Shown piece after piece: positions 21,811 to 33,045 of a stretch of DNA of 42,187 nucleotides. How positions within the stretch are numbered: the first letter of the stretch is position 1; the number at the start of each line of letters is the position of its first letter. The notes beneath the pieces are model-generated. The model was not told the origin of the DNA. It searched no databases and was given only the letters and a program-made list of their open reading frames with translations. The stretch spans positions 1 to 42,187 of the forward strand of contig CAZYSK010000052.1 of NCBI GenBank assembly GCA_964649415.1. Direction: 5' to 3'. A program made the position numbers and the translations under genes. The DNA comes from CAZYSK01 sp964649415 (GTDB taxonomy: Bacteria > Chloroflexota > Anaerolineae > B4-G1).

Positions 21811-23466
21811 CTAGCCGAGAAAATCGCGCAGTTTGTGCCTGTACCCTGGGTGACGCAGCTTGCGCAGCGCCTTCGATTCAATCTGCCGCACACGCTCGCG
21901 TGTGACGCCGAAGGCCTTCCCGACCTCTTCCAGCGTGTGGCTTTCCCCGTCTCTCAACCCGAAGCGCATCTCCAACACGGCCCGCTCGCGGGTGCTGAGT
22001 GAATCCAGGATGGCGTGGAGCTGTTCCTTGAGCAATTGATTGGAGGTAGCATCGGCCGGCCCCAGCATGGTTTCGTCCTCGATGAAGTCGCCCAACATGC
22101 CGCTGTCTTCCGACCCGACCGGCATCTCTAGCGACATCGGCTCCTGCGAGATCCGCATGACGCTTCGCGCCTTGGTGGCGGCCCGACGCAAGCGGCGCTC
22201 CAACGATGGAGGCAGCGTGTCTTCGGTTGCCTGTGCGTTGAGGATCGCTGTCTTCTCTTCCGGCTCGAGTAGGTCCGACTCCAGTGCCAGTTCCTCCATC
22301 GTGGGCTCGCGTCCTAGCTCCTGTACCATCTGCCGTTGCAGACGGAGCAACCTGTTGATGGTGTCCCCCATGTGGACGGGAATGCGGATCGTGCGGGCCT
22401 GGTCCGCGATGGCGCGGCTGATTGCCTGCCGGATCCACCACGTGGCGTAGGTTGAGAACTTGAACCCCTTGGTGTGGTCGAATTTCTGGGCCGCGCGCAG
22501 CAGACCGATGTTTCCTTCCTGGATCAAGTCGAGGAATGAAATACCGCGGCCCACGTAGTGCTTGGCGACGTTGACGACCAGGCGCAGGTTCGCCCGGGTC
22601 AGGAGTTGCTTGGCATCCGTTGCGCGCTCCTCCAGGCGGACCCACAGGGCCGCGATCCTCTGCTCATCCGGGAGCTTTGGCTTGATCTTGCGTGGAGTCG
22701 CGAACCTGTTCCGTTCCTGCCAGTCTGACCGGATTACGTCCAGTGTGGACTCTGGCAGGAGGTAAAGGAGGAGCAGGGTATCGAAGAGATCGCTGCTAAG
22801 CACCGTCCACATCTCGCTTTCCGACCATGCATGCTCGGATGGCTCCAGGTAGTTGTAGAGGTACGAATGCATATCCGGTATCAGCGTGTGGCGGATTGCC
22901 ATGGCTTCATCGGCCAGCTGCGCCAGGTTAGGAGGCGATATACCCAGTTGCTTGCAGTTTTTCATCACGATCGACCAGGTGTGACGGAGCGTGTCCAGCA
23001 GTGCCGTGAGCGTCTCTTCCTCTGTGAGGGCCTGTCTGCCCTGCTTGCTCAATCGGCCTCGCAGGTTCCTGAGATAGATGGCGGCCTCTTGCTGAGTGGA
23101 CAGCCATATCTCCTGGTGCGCTTCTAGAAGCGGCACTCGTCCGATCTCACGCAGGTATATACGCACTGGATCGTCAATGGAATCGAGTGCGACTTCACGC
23201 ATATCGTCCGCCTGTTTCTGTTCCTCGATTTCCGTCAGCTCGACAGCCGATGGCTCTTCGGCTTCTCCAGCGATGGAAGCGGCCTTCTCATCCACGGCCG
23301 GGTCGTCATCCTTGGGCCCGGACGTCGTTGGCCCAGACTTAGATCGCGCGGTTGGAACGCGGCCCGGCGACTGACGAGTATCGCTCGTATCCTGTTCTGC
23401 CGCGGACACACGACCCCTGTCTGCCTTGCCGTGTGATGTGGACGTGTGTTCTGTTTCCCCGTTCAT
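21811..23466 (-). CDS. rpoD: Primary sigma factor (sigma70, RpoD/SigA)
   Basis: This is a 551-residue housekeeping sigma factor. Region 1.2 (DDPVRIYLREIGRVPLL), region 2 (ANLRLVVNVAKHYVGRG; LDLIQEGNIGLLRAAQKFD; FSTYATWWIRQAI), region 3 and region 4 with the helix-turn-helix that reads -35 boxes (TLEEVGKAFGVTRERVRQIE) are all present. Between regions 1.2 and 2 there is an extra segment of about 150 residues, and the N-terminus is acidic and low in complexity. ATG 23466 is chosen; the reading open to 23592 overlaps dnaG. It is 47 bases downstream of dnaG, the order of the classic macromolecular-synthesis operon. Its presence agrees with the sigma70-type promoters listed here. Confidence 0.95.
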   Translation of the reverse strand: MNGETEHTSTSHGKADRGRVSAAEQDTSDTRQSPGRVPTARSKSGPTTSGPKDDDPAVDEKAASIAGEAEEPSAVELTEIEEQKQADDMREVALDSIDDPVRIYLREIGRVPLLEAHQEIWLSTQQEAAIYLRNLRGRLSKQGRQALTEEETLTALLDTLRHTWSIVMKNCKQLGISPPNLAQLADEAMAIRHTLIPDMHSYLYNYLEPSEHAWSESEMWTVLSSDLFDTLLLLYLLPESTLDVIRSDWQERNRFATPRKIKPKLPDEQRIAALWVRLEERATDAKQLLTRANLRLVVNVAKHYVGRGISFLDLIQEGNIGLLRAAQKFDHTKGFKFSTYATWWIRQAISRAIADQARTIRIPVHMGDTINRLLRLQRQMVQELGREPTMEELALESDLLEPEEKTAILNAQATEDTLPPSLERRLRRAATKARSVMRISQEPMSLEMPVGSEDSGMLGDFIEDETMLGPADATSNQLLKEQLHAILDSLSTRERAVLEMRFGLRDGESHTLEEVGKAFGVTRERVRQIESKALRKLRHPGYRHKLRDFLG

Positions 23467-23513
23467 TGTCGATGCTTCGGTTTCACAGATGAAGGCATCA
23501 TTGGATCCATGTC

Positions 23514-25532
23514 CTATCCTCGGCCTGCCCAGCCCCACTGCTGCGCCAACGCCCGCTGTGTGTGTAGCAGCGTCTGGGTGTGGGAGCGCCACGCTGCGGC
23601 GTATTGCTCCGCTCGCGTGTCTCCCGCTTCCTGCGCTTCTCTCGTCAACATACTCAATTCCTGCCCCATCTGTCTCAGGTTGCGTTCCCTCAAGCGTAGA
23701 ATGGTCAACACGATGTCTCGCGTCAATTGCTCGTCGGCGAGTTCCGCTTCGTCAGGAGCAAGCAGCTCCTCCAGCCTGCTCTGCAGGTCCTGTGGCAGTT
23801 GCTCCCGCAATGCCTCGGTAGGCATCGTGTCCCCGCTGGTCAGCAGAGCCTCCCACGCCTCGAAGATCGCGCGGTGGCTCGTTTTTTGGAAATCCTGCCC
23901 CTCCAAGATGACCAGTTGGCTCTCCTGCAGGGCCTCGTTGACACGCGTCAGGACGCTGGGGCGCTGCAACAGCACGGACAGGCAGTGACCCTCCAGGTCC
24001 GCCCCGAGCGCACGGTCCACCTCCGCGGACGCGCTTTCAACTTCCGCGGACGCACGGCCAATGTCCGCGGACGCACGGCCAATGTCCGCGGACGCACGGT
24101 CAAAGTCCGCGGACGCACGGTCAAAGTCCGCTGAGTCCTGGCGTGGCGTCCGTGTGAGTGCTGAACGGCGTGGAGATCGGGCACTTTGGCGTGCAGCGCT
24201 CCGTAGGCGGGTCTGTACCGCACGCTCGTCCACGTGCAAGGTGCGTGCGATCTTCTGCAAGTAGCCCTCCCGCTCAACCGGGTTCGCCACGGCCCGTAGA
24301 ACCGGCAGCAGCGTGTCTACCACGTGGGCCTTGGCCTTCGCATCGTCCAGGTCCAGCCCCTCCATCAGGGTCTCGAGGTAGAATTCTACCACGGGGGCCG
24401 CCTCCGCAACCAGCCTGGCCCAAAGCTGCGGGTCTTCGCGGATCAGGTCATCCGGGTCCTGGCCGCGCGGCAGCCGTAGGGCGCGGATCTCCGCTCCCAG
24501 GCGGGCTTCGTACCCCACCAGCCCGCGTGGGTCAAAGACCGGTTCCCATTGCTGTTCCAGCGCCTCGCGGGCCACTTCGACGCCACGCAGGGTAGCCTGT
24601 ACGCCAGCGGCGTCCGGGTCAAGCGCCAGAACCAGCCGCTGAGTGTGGCGTTGGAGTTGCCGTAGTTGCGGCTCTGTGAGCGCCGTCCCCATCTGGGCGA
24701 CCACGTTGGCAAACCCGGCCTGGTGGGCCTGCATTACGTCCATGTAGCCTTCGACGATGATCACCTGGTCCTCTTGGCGGATGGCCCGGCGTGCCATATC
24801 GAGCCCGAAGAGCGTCCGTCCCTTGTCGAACAGTGAAGTCTGGGGTGAATTCATGTACTTCGGCACGCCGCCTGGTTCGAGCGTCCTGGCTCCGAAGCCG
24901 ATCACGCGTCCCTTTGCGTCGCGAATCGGAATCATCAGCCGATCGCGAAAGCGATCATACGTGCTGCCGCGGTCCTCTCTCTCCACCAACAGCCCCGCGT
25001 TGATCATCTCCCCAATCGTGTATTCCTTCCCGGTCAGGTAACCCCGGGCGTTGTCCCATCCCGGGAGGCTGTAGCCCAGCTCGAAGCGTTCGACCGTCTC
25101 GTGGCTCAATCCCCGCTTGGCGACGTACGCCCGCCCCGCCTCGGCCTCGGGAGCGTGACGCAGGAGGTGGTGGTAGTACTCGGCCGCTGCGGCCAGGACC
25201 TGGCGTAGCCGTTCGCTCGCTTCCTCCGCCTGCACCTGGGCCGGTGTTCGGGGTCGCAGTTCGACGCCCGCCCGGCGCGCCAATTCCTCCAGCGCCGTGC
25301 GGAAATCCCAACCCTCCTGTTTCATCACGAAGGTGAACACGTCGCCTCCCTCGCTGCAAGCTCCGAAGCAGTGCCAGTGTTGACTGTCCGGGAAGACGAC
25401 GAAGGAAGGCGTCTTTTCGGAATGAAAGGGACACAGCGCTTTGTAGTTCCGCCCCGATTTCTGGAGTGGAACGTATGCCGATATGACCTCGACGATGTCG
25501 AGGCGATCCTTGACCTCGTCAACAACGCTCAC
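23514..25532 (-). CDS. dnaG: DNA primase with an internal tandem-repeat insert
   Basis: The 672-residue protein has the zinc finger Cys34, His37, Cys55, Cys59 (CPFH and CFGAC), the catalytic core, and the TOPRIM domain (VIIVEGYMDV; LALDPDAAG). The C-terminal helicase-interaction region lies beyond an unusual insert at about residues 465-508: a seven-residue motif, RASADFD or RASADIG, repeated in tandem, encoded by 21-base DNA repeats. The insert falls between the core and the C-terminal domain, probably a flexible linker. The start is GTG at 25532, preceded by AAGGG. It is followed by rpoD on the same strand and preceded by its own promoter. Its function, making RNA primers at the fork, is standard. 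Confidence 0.95.
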   Translation of the reverse strand: MSVVDEVKDRLDIVEVISAYVPLQKSGRNYKALCPFHSEKTPSFVVFPDSQHWHCFGACSEGGDVFTFVMKQEGWDFRTALEELARRAGVELRPRTPAQVQAEEASERLRQVLAAAAEYYHHLLRHAPEAEAGRAYVAKRGLSHETVERFELGYSLPGWDNARGYLTGKEYTIGEMINAGLLVEREDRGSTYDRFRDRLMIPIRDAKGRVIGFGARTLEPGGVPKYMNSPQTSLFDKGRTLFGLDMARRAIRQEDQVIIVEGYMDVMQAHQAGFANVVAQMGTALTEPQLRQLQRHTQRLVLALDPDAAGVQATLRGVEVAREALEQQWEPVFDPRGLVGYEARLGAEIRALRLPRGQDPDDLIREDPQLWARLVAEAAPVVEFYLETLMEGLDLDDAKAKAHVVDTLLPVLRAVANPVEREGYLQKIARTLHVDERAVQTRLRSAARQSARSPRRSALTRTPRQDSADFDRASADFDRASADIGRASADIGRASAEVESASAEVDRALGADLEGHCLSVLLQRPSVLTRVNEALQESQLVILEGQDFQKTSHRAIFEAWEALLTSGDTMPTEALREQLPQDLQSRLEELLAPDEAELADEQLTRDIVLTILRLRERNLRQMGQELSMLTREAQEAGDTRAEQYAAAWRSHTQTLLHTQRALAQQWGWAGRG
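24009..24135 (-). repeat. 21-base tandem array inside dnaG
   Basis: Five full units start every 21 bases at 24022, 24043, 24064, 24085 and 24106, with partial units at both ends. The plus-strand core is TCCGCGGACGCACGG followed by a variable TCAAAG, CCAATG or TTCAACT part. Adjacent pairs are identical, pointing to recent duplication. The core recurs in the atpE-atpF gap. Confidence 0.85.
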
Positions 25533-25562
25533 CGATGGCCGTTCCCTTTCCTATCGCATCGT

Positions 25563-25590
25563 TCTGCTGATTCAGCTCTGCTGATTCAGC
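25563..25590. repeat. Two perfect 14-base direct repeats before dnaG
   Basis: TCTGCTGATTCAGC occurs twice back to back in the dnaG leader, 31 bases upstream of the GTG. Each copy is itself partly palindromic (GCTGA/TCAGC), so it could be an operator or a hairpin. Confidence 0.5.
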
Positions 25591-25640
25591 AAGGTGCCTC
25601 CATTAGCAGATCGCGGCCGACTACGCTACTCCTCCCATAT

Positions 25641-25668
25641 ATTGTATCCATCCCGCGTATTCGTGCAA
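25641..25668 (-). promoter_or_regulatory. Sigma70-type promoter of dnaG-rpoD
   Basis: TTGCAC (25668-25663), 16 bases, TACAAT (25646-25641) on the minus strand; the leader would be about 100 bases and contains the 14-base direct repeats. Confidence 0.65.
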
Positions 25669-25687
25669 ACCCGCCCAGAAAGCAAAT

Positions 25688-25715
25688 GTGGCAGGCGGCA
25701 TACGCCGCCTGCCAC
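25688..25715 (-). terminator. Terminator-like hairpin after ppdK
   Basis: GTGGCAGGCGGC pairs perfectly with GCCGCCTGCCAC (12 bp) around a four-base loop. On the minus strand ATTTGCTTTCT follows. It lies 22 bases past the ppdK stop and separates ppdK from the dnaG promoter. Confidence 0.65.
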
Positions 25716-25737
25716 ACGGGATTCCCAACACGCAGCG

Positions 25738-28494
<2,757 letters not shown>

Positions 28495-28530
28495 GGTATG
28501 CTTTCCTCCTACTGGAATCTAGTGGTATCT

Positions 28531-28660
28531 ATACGGGTATTCCCCAGGCCGTATATCAATGCTCTAGTTGTGCCACTGAGTGTACGGTCAGACCACGAGA
28601 CAGTGGCTATTTCCTGGTCAATCACCTTGGCAATTATACTCATCTCATAAAGTAAGTCAA
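28531..28660 (-). promoter_or_regulatory. ppdK promoter and leader with two hairpins
   Basis: TTGACT (28660-28655), 16 bases, TATAAT (28638-28633). The leader of about 130 bases contains a GCCACTG/CAGTGGC stem (28572-28607) and an ATACGG/CCGTAT stem (28531-28554) shortly before the ribosome site. No known riboswitch is recognised. The 565-base gap 28495-29059 holds only this, the divergent promoter at 28869-28897, and a short direct repeat. Confidence 0.6.
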
Positions 28661-28868
28661 ACCAATGTCGCAGGTTTTCGGTATGCCTTGCTGGCGCGCA
28701 TATCCCCAGTCGCTGAGTGTCTTCGTCCAAGAGGCGACCTTGAGACGATCTTGAGAACCCATCATGTAGGGTACGAATGTCAGCCGGAATCGGGGATAGA
28801 TGACACTGGCAACGGGGCAAGCATGTGCTAAGCTAGGTTTTGTGGCTGGTTCGTCGCACAGGTGAGAG

Positions 28869-28897
28869 TTGCGCGCTTGAGCACTCCGTGCTATAAT
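28869..28897 (+). promoter_or_regulatory. Sigma70-type promoter for the small membrane protein, possibly the liv operon
   Basis: TTGCGC (28869-28874), 17 bases, TATAAT (28892-28897). The start would be near 28904, leaving a 155-base leader. No other promoter is evident before livJ, so this one may serve the whole plus-strand block. Confidence 0.55.
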
Positions 28898-29000
28898 GTT
28901 TCCCCGTCAGGTCGTGTTGTCTGGGCTGTTAAGGTGGTTCCCGATCATTCTGGCTACGGTTTCTTAAACCTGTGGCTTGGGTGACGGTTTGTTCTACATA

Positions 29001-29032
29001 TCTGGAATTCGCCGATTCTGGAATTCGCTGAT
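29001..29032. repeat. Tandem pair of a 16-base repeat in a leader
   Basis: TCTGGAATTCGCCGAT is followed at once by TCTGGAATTCGCTGAT, one base different. It lies 28 bases upstream of the small membrane protein gene. Confidence 0.5.
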
Positions 29033-29059
29033 TGTGCATCATGCGGAGGAGAACGCCCG

Positions 29060-29422
29060 ATGAAGAAATCGCGCCCCATTGAAATCACCCTGGTCGCCAT
29101 CCTGCAGTTCATTCCTGCCCTCTTGCTGCCCCCAGAGCTGCTACTCTCGACTAATCCGCTCGTGCTTTTGGTCCCTCTTGCGTTTTTCGCTTTCCTCTGC
29201 TGGGCTATGCTGACGCTCAAACGATGGGCCCTGACGTTGTGCATCTTCGTCCAGGGCTTTAACGTCATCGCGCGCTTCCTGATCATGTTTCCGAACGTGA
29301 CGGGCGGGGAGGAGGGCGTGGATGTGATGTTTCTCATCACCAGCTTGCTCGGAGTCTTGCTTTCCACCTTCATTCTGTACGTCGTAGATAGACCCAGAGT
29401 CCACGTGGCCTTCACGGCGTGA
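29060..29422 (+). CDS. Small four-helix membrane protein of unknown function
   Basis: The 120-residue protein has four hydrophobic segments at about 8-28, 33-50, 55-75 and 89-110 (ITLVAILQFIPALLLPPE; LVLLVPLAFFAFLCWAML; LCIFVQGFNVIARFLIMF; FLITSLLGVLLSTFILYVV). A positively charged start (KKSRP) suggests a cytoplasmic N-terminus. GGAGGAGAA precedes the ATG. I do not recognise a family. It lies 202 bases upstream of livJ on the same strand and may be co-transcribed with it. Confidence 0.7.
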   Translation: MKKSRPIEITLVAILQFIPALLLPPELLLSTNPLVLLVPLAFFAFLCWAMLTLKRWALTLCIFVQGFNVIARFLIMFPNVTGGEEGVDVMFLITSLLGVLLSTFILYVVDRPRVHVAFTA

Positions 29423-29624
29423 CCGTGTGCTGTGCTCGCCAGCGGCGATAGGCCGCCGGTTCGGCACTGGCATACTCCGAGTCGAGGCCATTTCGGCATT
29501 TCAATGAAAAGGAGGTGGTTGAGCCTGCAAGGGGATAGGCCCCCCAATTGTGTGGCTGGTTGAAGCGTACCTAGAGAAGCGTTTCAGCCCATTCAGGTCA
29601 TAGAGGAGAAGGAGAAGAGATAAG

Positions 29625-31949
29625 ATGAAAGCGTTGAGAATAGTTAGTCTTTTGGTGGTGTTGTCCTTGCTCTTTGGCGTTATGGCCGGTTGTGGCCCGA
29701 CACCCACGGAGGCCCCCGCTGAGGAGCCGGCAGAGGAGCCGGCAGAGGAACCGGCAGAGGAGCCGGCCGAGGAACCATCTGGCGAGCCACTCAAGATCGC
29801 CATGCTCGCGGCGATGAGCGGTGACGTGAAGACCTTCGGCGAAGGCACGAAGCGCGGCGTGGACATGGCCGTCGCGGAGTGGAATGCCAAAGGCGGTGTG
29901 CTGGGTCGTCAGATCGAGGTCATCGTCGGCGACACCAAGTGCGATGCCCAAGAGGCAGCCAACGTCGGCAACAAGGCCATCACCCAGGATAAGGTTCACT
30001 ACATCGTCGGGGCCGTCTGCTCCAGCGCCTCGATCCCGATCTCGGAGATCGCTAACCCCGCTGGCGTCGTACAGATCAGCCCACCCTCGACCAACCCGCA
30101 GGTGACGATCAACGAGGATGGCTCCAACAAGGAGTACATCTTCCGCGCCTGCTTCCTCGACCCCTTCCAGGGTGAGGTAGACGCGTCCTTTGCTATGACG
30201 GAACTCGGAGCGCAGAAGTCGGCCGTGCTCTACGATGTGGGCAACGACTACGTCAAGGGCCTGGCCGAGTACTATAAGGCCTCCTTCGAGGCTCTGGGTG
30301 GCGAGGTGCCGGTCTTCGAGGCGTACGTCAAAGAGGACACCGACTTCGCGGCCCTGTTGACCAAGGTGGCCGACGCCGACGTCGACGTGCTCTTCCTGCC
30401 TGACTACTACAACAAGGTCAACGTCATCGCCAAGCAGGCCAAGGACAAGGGCATCACCGCGACCCTGCTCGGTGCCGATGGTTGGGACTCGCCCGATCTG
30501 GACCTGGAGGCCGTGGACGGCGCGTACTTCAGCAACCACTACTCGGTCTACGACCCGCGTCCTCTCGTTCAAGACTTCGTCGCGGCCTTCGAGGTTGAGT
30601 ATGACATGACCCCCGACTTCACGGGCGTGCTGGCTTACGACGCGACCAACGTCCTGCTGCAGGCCATCGAGGATGCCGGTGTGGACGACCCCGCTGTGGT
30701 CCGGGACGTACTGGCGGCCATCGAGTTCGAGGGGGTTGCCGGCCAGATCAAGTTCGATGAGGTCGGAGACCCGATCAAGAAGGCAGCCATCAGCCACGTC
30801 ACGGGCGGCGCGATCGAGTTCGTCAAATTCGTCGCCCCCGCGGGCGCGCCCTCCGAGGCACCCGCGGAAGGCGGAGCGGTTGAGGTTTCGCCTGCGCCTG
30901 GGTTCCCCATCAAGGTTGGCATGCTGTTCCCCATGAGCGGCGACGTGAAGACGTACGGCGAATCCAGTGTCAACGCCGTGGAGCTGGCCTTTGACGAGGC
31001 GCGGGCTGCCGGGTGGGAGATCGAGACCACCCTGGGCGACACCAAGTGCGATGCCCAGGAGGCGGCCAACGTCGGTAACAAGGCCGTCACTCAGGACAAG
31101 GTAAGCTACGTCCTGGGCGCGGTGTGCTCCAGTTCCTCGATCCCCATCTCGGAGATCACCAACCCCGCCGGCGTGATACAGATCAGCCCCACGTCGACCA
31201 ACCCGCAGGTGACGATCAACGAGGATGGCTCCAACAAGGAGTACATCTTCCGCGCCTGCTTCCTCGACCCCTTCCAGGGTGAGGTCAACGCGGCGTTCGC
31301 CATCCGCGACCTGGGGGCCCAGAAGGCGGCCGTGCTCTACGACGTGGGCAACGACTACGTCAAGGGCCTGGCCGAGTACTACCAGGCCTCCTTCGAGGAG
31401 ATGGGCGGCGAGGTGGCCGTCTTCGAGGCCTACACCAAGGACGACACCGACTTTGCGGCCCTGCTGACCAAGGTGGCCAATGCAGAAGTCGACGTGCTCT
31501 TCCTGCCTGACTACTACAACAAGGTCAACGTCATCGCCAAGCAGGCCAAGGAGAAGGGCATCACGGCCATTATGCAGGGTGGTGATGGCTGGGATTCACC
31601 CGATCTGGACGTGGAGGCGGTGGACGGCGGCTATCACAGCAACCACTACTCGCCCGCCGACCCGCGCCCCATCGTGCAGAACTTCGTTGCCAACTACACG
31701 GACAAGTACGGCGCGCCGCCGGATGCGCTGGCCGCGCTGGCCTACGACGCGGCACGCGTGCTGCTCCAGGCCATCTCCGAGGCCGGGGCAGATGATCCGG
31801 CCGTGGTGAGAGATGCGCTGCAGAACGTCGAGTACGAAGGTGTGGCGGGCAGCATCGTCTTCAACGAGGTTGGTGATCCGCAGAAGACGGCGGCCATCAA
31901 TCAGGTCATCGACGGTGAGATCAAGTTCGTCAAGTTCGTGGCTCCTTAG
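29625..31949 (+). CDS. livJ: Branched-chain amino acid-type binding lipoprotein with two tandem binding domains
   Basis: The 774-residue product begins with a lipoprotein signal (lipobox VMAGC, Cys at about 23), then an Ala/Glu/Pro repeat linker (EEPA units). Two complete type I periplasmic-binding domains (Peripla_BP_6, LivJ-like) follow, about 52-395 and 426-774. They are clearly duplicates: both have GDVKT.GE, GDTKCDAQEAANVGNKA and YDVGNDYVKGLAEYY. A 92-base DNA stretch is identical between them. Cell-surface capture of amino acids or similar small molecules for LivHMGF is the likely role. Most LivJ proteins have one domain, so two sites per polypeptide is unusual. GGAGAAGGAG precedes the ATG. 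Confidence 0.93.
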   Translation: MKALRIVSLLVVLSLLFGVMAGCGPTPTEAPAEEPAEEPAEEPAEEPAEEPSGEPLKIAMLAAMSGDVKTFGEGTKRGVDMAVAEWNAKGGVLGRQIEVIVGDTKCDAQEAANVGNKAITQDKVHYIVGAVCSSASIPISEIANPAGVVQISPPSTNPQVTINEDGSNKEYIFRACFLDPFQGEVDASFAMTELGAQKSAVLYDVGNDYVKGLAEYYKASFEALGGEVPVFEAYVKEDTDFAALLTKVADADVDVLFLPDYYNKVNVIAKQAKDKGITATLLGADGWDSPDLDLEAVDGAYFSNHYSVYDPRPLVQDFVAAFEVEYDMTPDFTGVLAYDATNVLLQAIEDAGVDDPAVVRDVLAAIEFEGVAGQIKFDEVGDPIKKAAISHVTGGAIEFVKFVAPAGAPSEAPAEGGAVEVSPAPGFPIKVGMLFPMSGDVKTYGESSVNAVELAFDEARAAGWEIETTLGDTKCDAQEAANVGNKAVTQDKVSYVLGAVCSSSSIPISEITNPAGVIQISPTSTNPQVTINEDGSNKEYIFRACFLDPFQGEVNAAFAIRDLGAQKAAVLYDVGNDYVKGLAEYYQASFEEMGGEVAVFEAYTKDDTDFAALLTKVANAEVDVLFLPDYYNKVNVIAKQAKEKGITAIMQGGDGWDSPDLDVEAVDGGYHSNHYSPADPRPIVQNFVANYTDKYGAPPDALAALAYDAARVLLQAISEAGADDPAVVRDALQNVEYEGVAGSIVFNEVGDPQKTAAINQVIDGEIKFVKFVAP

Positions 31950-31965
31950 GATTGCGTGAGTGTGA

Positions 31966-32000
31966 CGAAGAGGGGGCTGGTGCTCCCTGCCCCCTCTTCG
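31966..32000 (+). terminator. Hairpin between livJ and livH (attenuator or partial terminator)
   Basis: CGAAGAGGGGGC pairs perfectly with GCCCCCTCTTCG (12 bp, 11-base loop), followed by CTTCTTACC. It sits 17 bases past the livJ stop. Such a stem commonly lets the binding protein be made in excess over the permease. Confidence 0.6.
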
Positions 32001-32033
32001 CTTCTTACCTGAGTGTTCGGTGGAGGATGCGGC

Positions 32034-33032
32034 ATGAAAGACAACCTCGTAAAGATACTTCTCAAGGCTCTGAGTTGGGGCATCATCGTACTTATTGCGG
32101 GTGCGCTCGTCTCCGTGATCGGTAGTATGGTTGCCAAGGACCCCATCACGTTCGTTCAGCAGGCCCTCAATGGGTTGCAGCTTGGCTTCGTGTACGCTAT
32201 GATCGCGGTGGGATATACGCTTGTCTACGGCGTGGTGAAGTTGATCAACTTCGCCTACGGGGATGTCTTCATGGTCGGGGCGTTCGTTTCGTTCTACGGC
32301 ATCACCCAGTATGGCCTTTCCTTCGTTCCCGCCGTGGTGATCGCGACGGTGGCCTGCGTTTTCCTGGCGGTCGTCATTGACCGCGTGGCCTACAAGCCAC
32401 TGCGCGACGCGCCCCGTATCGCGGCCTTGATCACTGCCCTGGGCATGTCCATTTTCCTGGAATACTTCACTGCCCTCAAGTTCGTCTTCAGCCCCGACTA
32501 CATCGCTTTCGAGCGGCCTTTTGAGCTCGTGACGTGGAACGTGGGGGGCGTGACGTTCACCAACATCCAGTTGGTCATCGCTGCAGTCTCGATCGTGTAT
32601 TTTCTGGGCGTGCAGTACATCGTGGGGCGAACCAAGATCGGTAAGGCCATGCGCGCCAGCGCCTTCGATAAGCCCACGGCCCGTTTGATGGGCATCAACG
32701 TCAACGCCGTCATCGGCGCCACCTTCGCCCTCACCGGTGCCCTGGCCGGGACGGCTTCTATGTTGTATGCCACCGCCTACCCCCAGATTTTTACTTTTAT
32801 GGGCATCCAGCCCGGCCTGAAATCCTTCGTGGCGGCGGTCATCGGTGGCATCGGCAGTATCCCAGGGGCATTCGTCGGTTCGCTGATCATGGGCTTCATT
32901 GAGGCAATGACCGTGGGTTATATGCCTCTGGGTTCTACGATTAAGGACGGCATGGCTTTCCTGCTGTTGATTGCTATGCTGCTCATCAAGCCCACCGGCA
33001 TCTTCGGCGACCCGTTCGAAGAGATAAAGTAG
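32034..33032 (+). CDS. livH: Branched-chain amino acid ABC transporter permease LivH
   Basis: This is a 332-residue membrane protein with about eight to nine helices and the LivH features: QQALNGLQLGFVYAMIAVGYTLVYGVVKLINFAYGD at the start, then FDKPTARLMGINVN and a GxxGSIPGAFVGSLIMG segment near the end. The ATG at 32034 is chosen for GGAGG seven bases upstream; a GTG at 32013 adds seven residues. It forms the membrane pore with LivM. Confidence 0.95.
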   Translation: MKDNLVKILLKALSWGIIVLIAGALVSVIGSMVAKDPITFVQQALNGLQLGFVYAMIAVGYTLVYGVVKLINFAYGDVFMVGAFVSFYGITQYGLSFVPAVVIATVACVFLAVVIDRVAYKPLRDAPRIAALITALGMSIFLEYFTALKFVFSPDYIAFERPFELVTWNVGGVTFTNIQLVIAAVSIVYFLGVQYIVGRTKIGKAMRASAFDKPTARLMGINVNAVIGATFALTGALAGTASMLYATAYPQIFTFMGIQPGLKSFVAAVIGGIGSIPGAFVGSLIMGFIEAMTVGYMPLGSTIKDGMAFLLLIAMLLIKPTGIFGDPFEEIK

Positions 33033-33045
33033 CAAGGGGATGGAC

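Noticed and set aside
28509..28820. 103-residue reading frame upstream of ppdK
   Set aside because: It contains the ppdK promoter and both leader hairpins and shows no domain.
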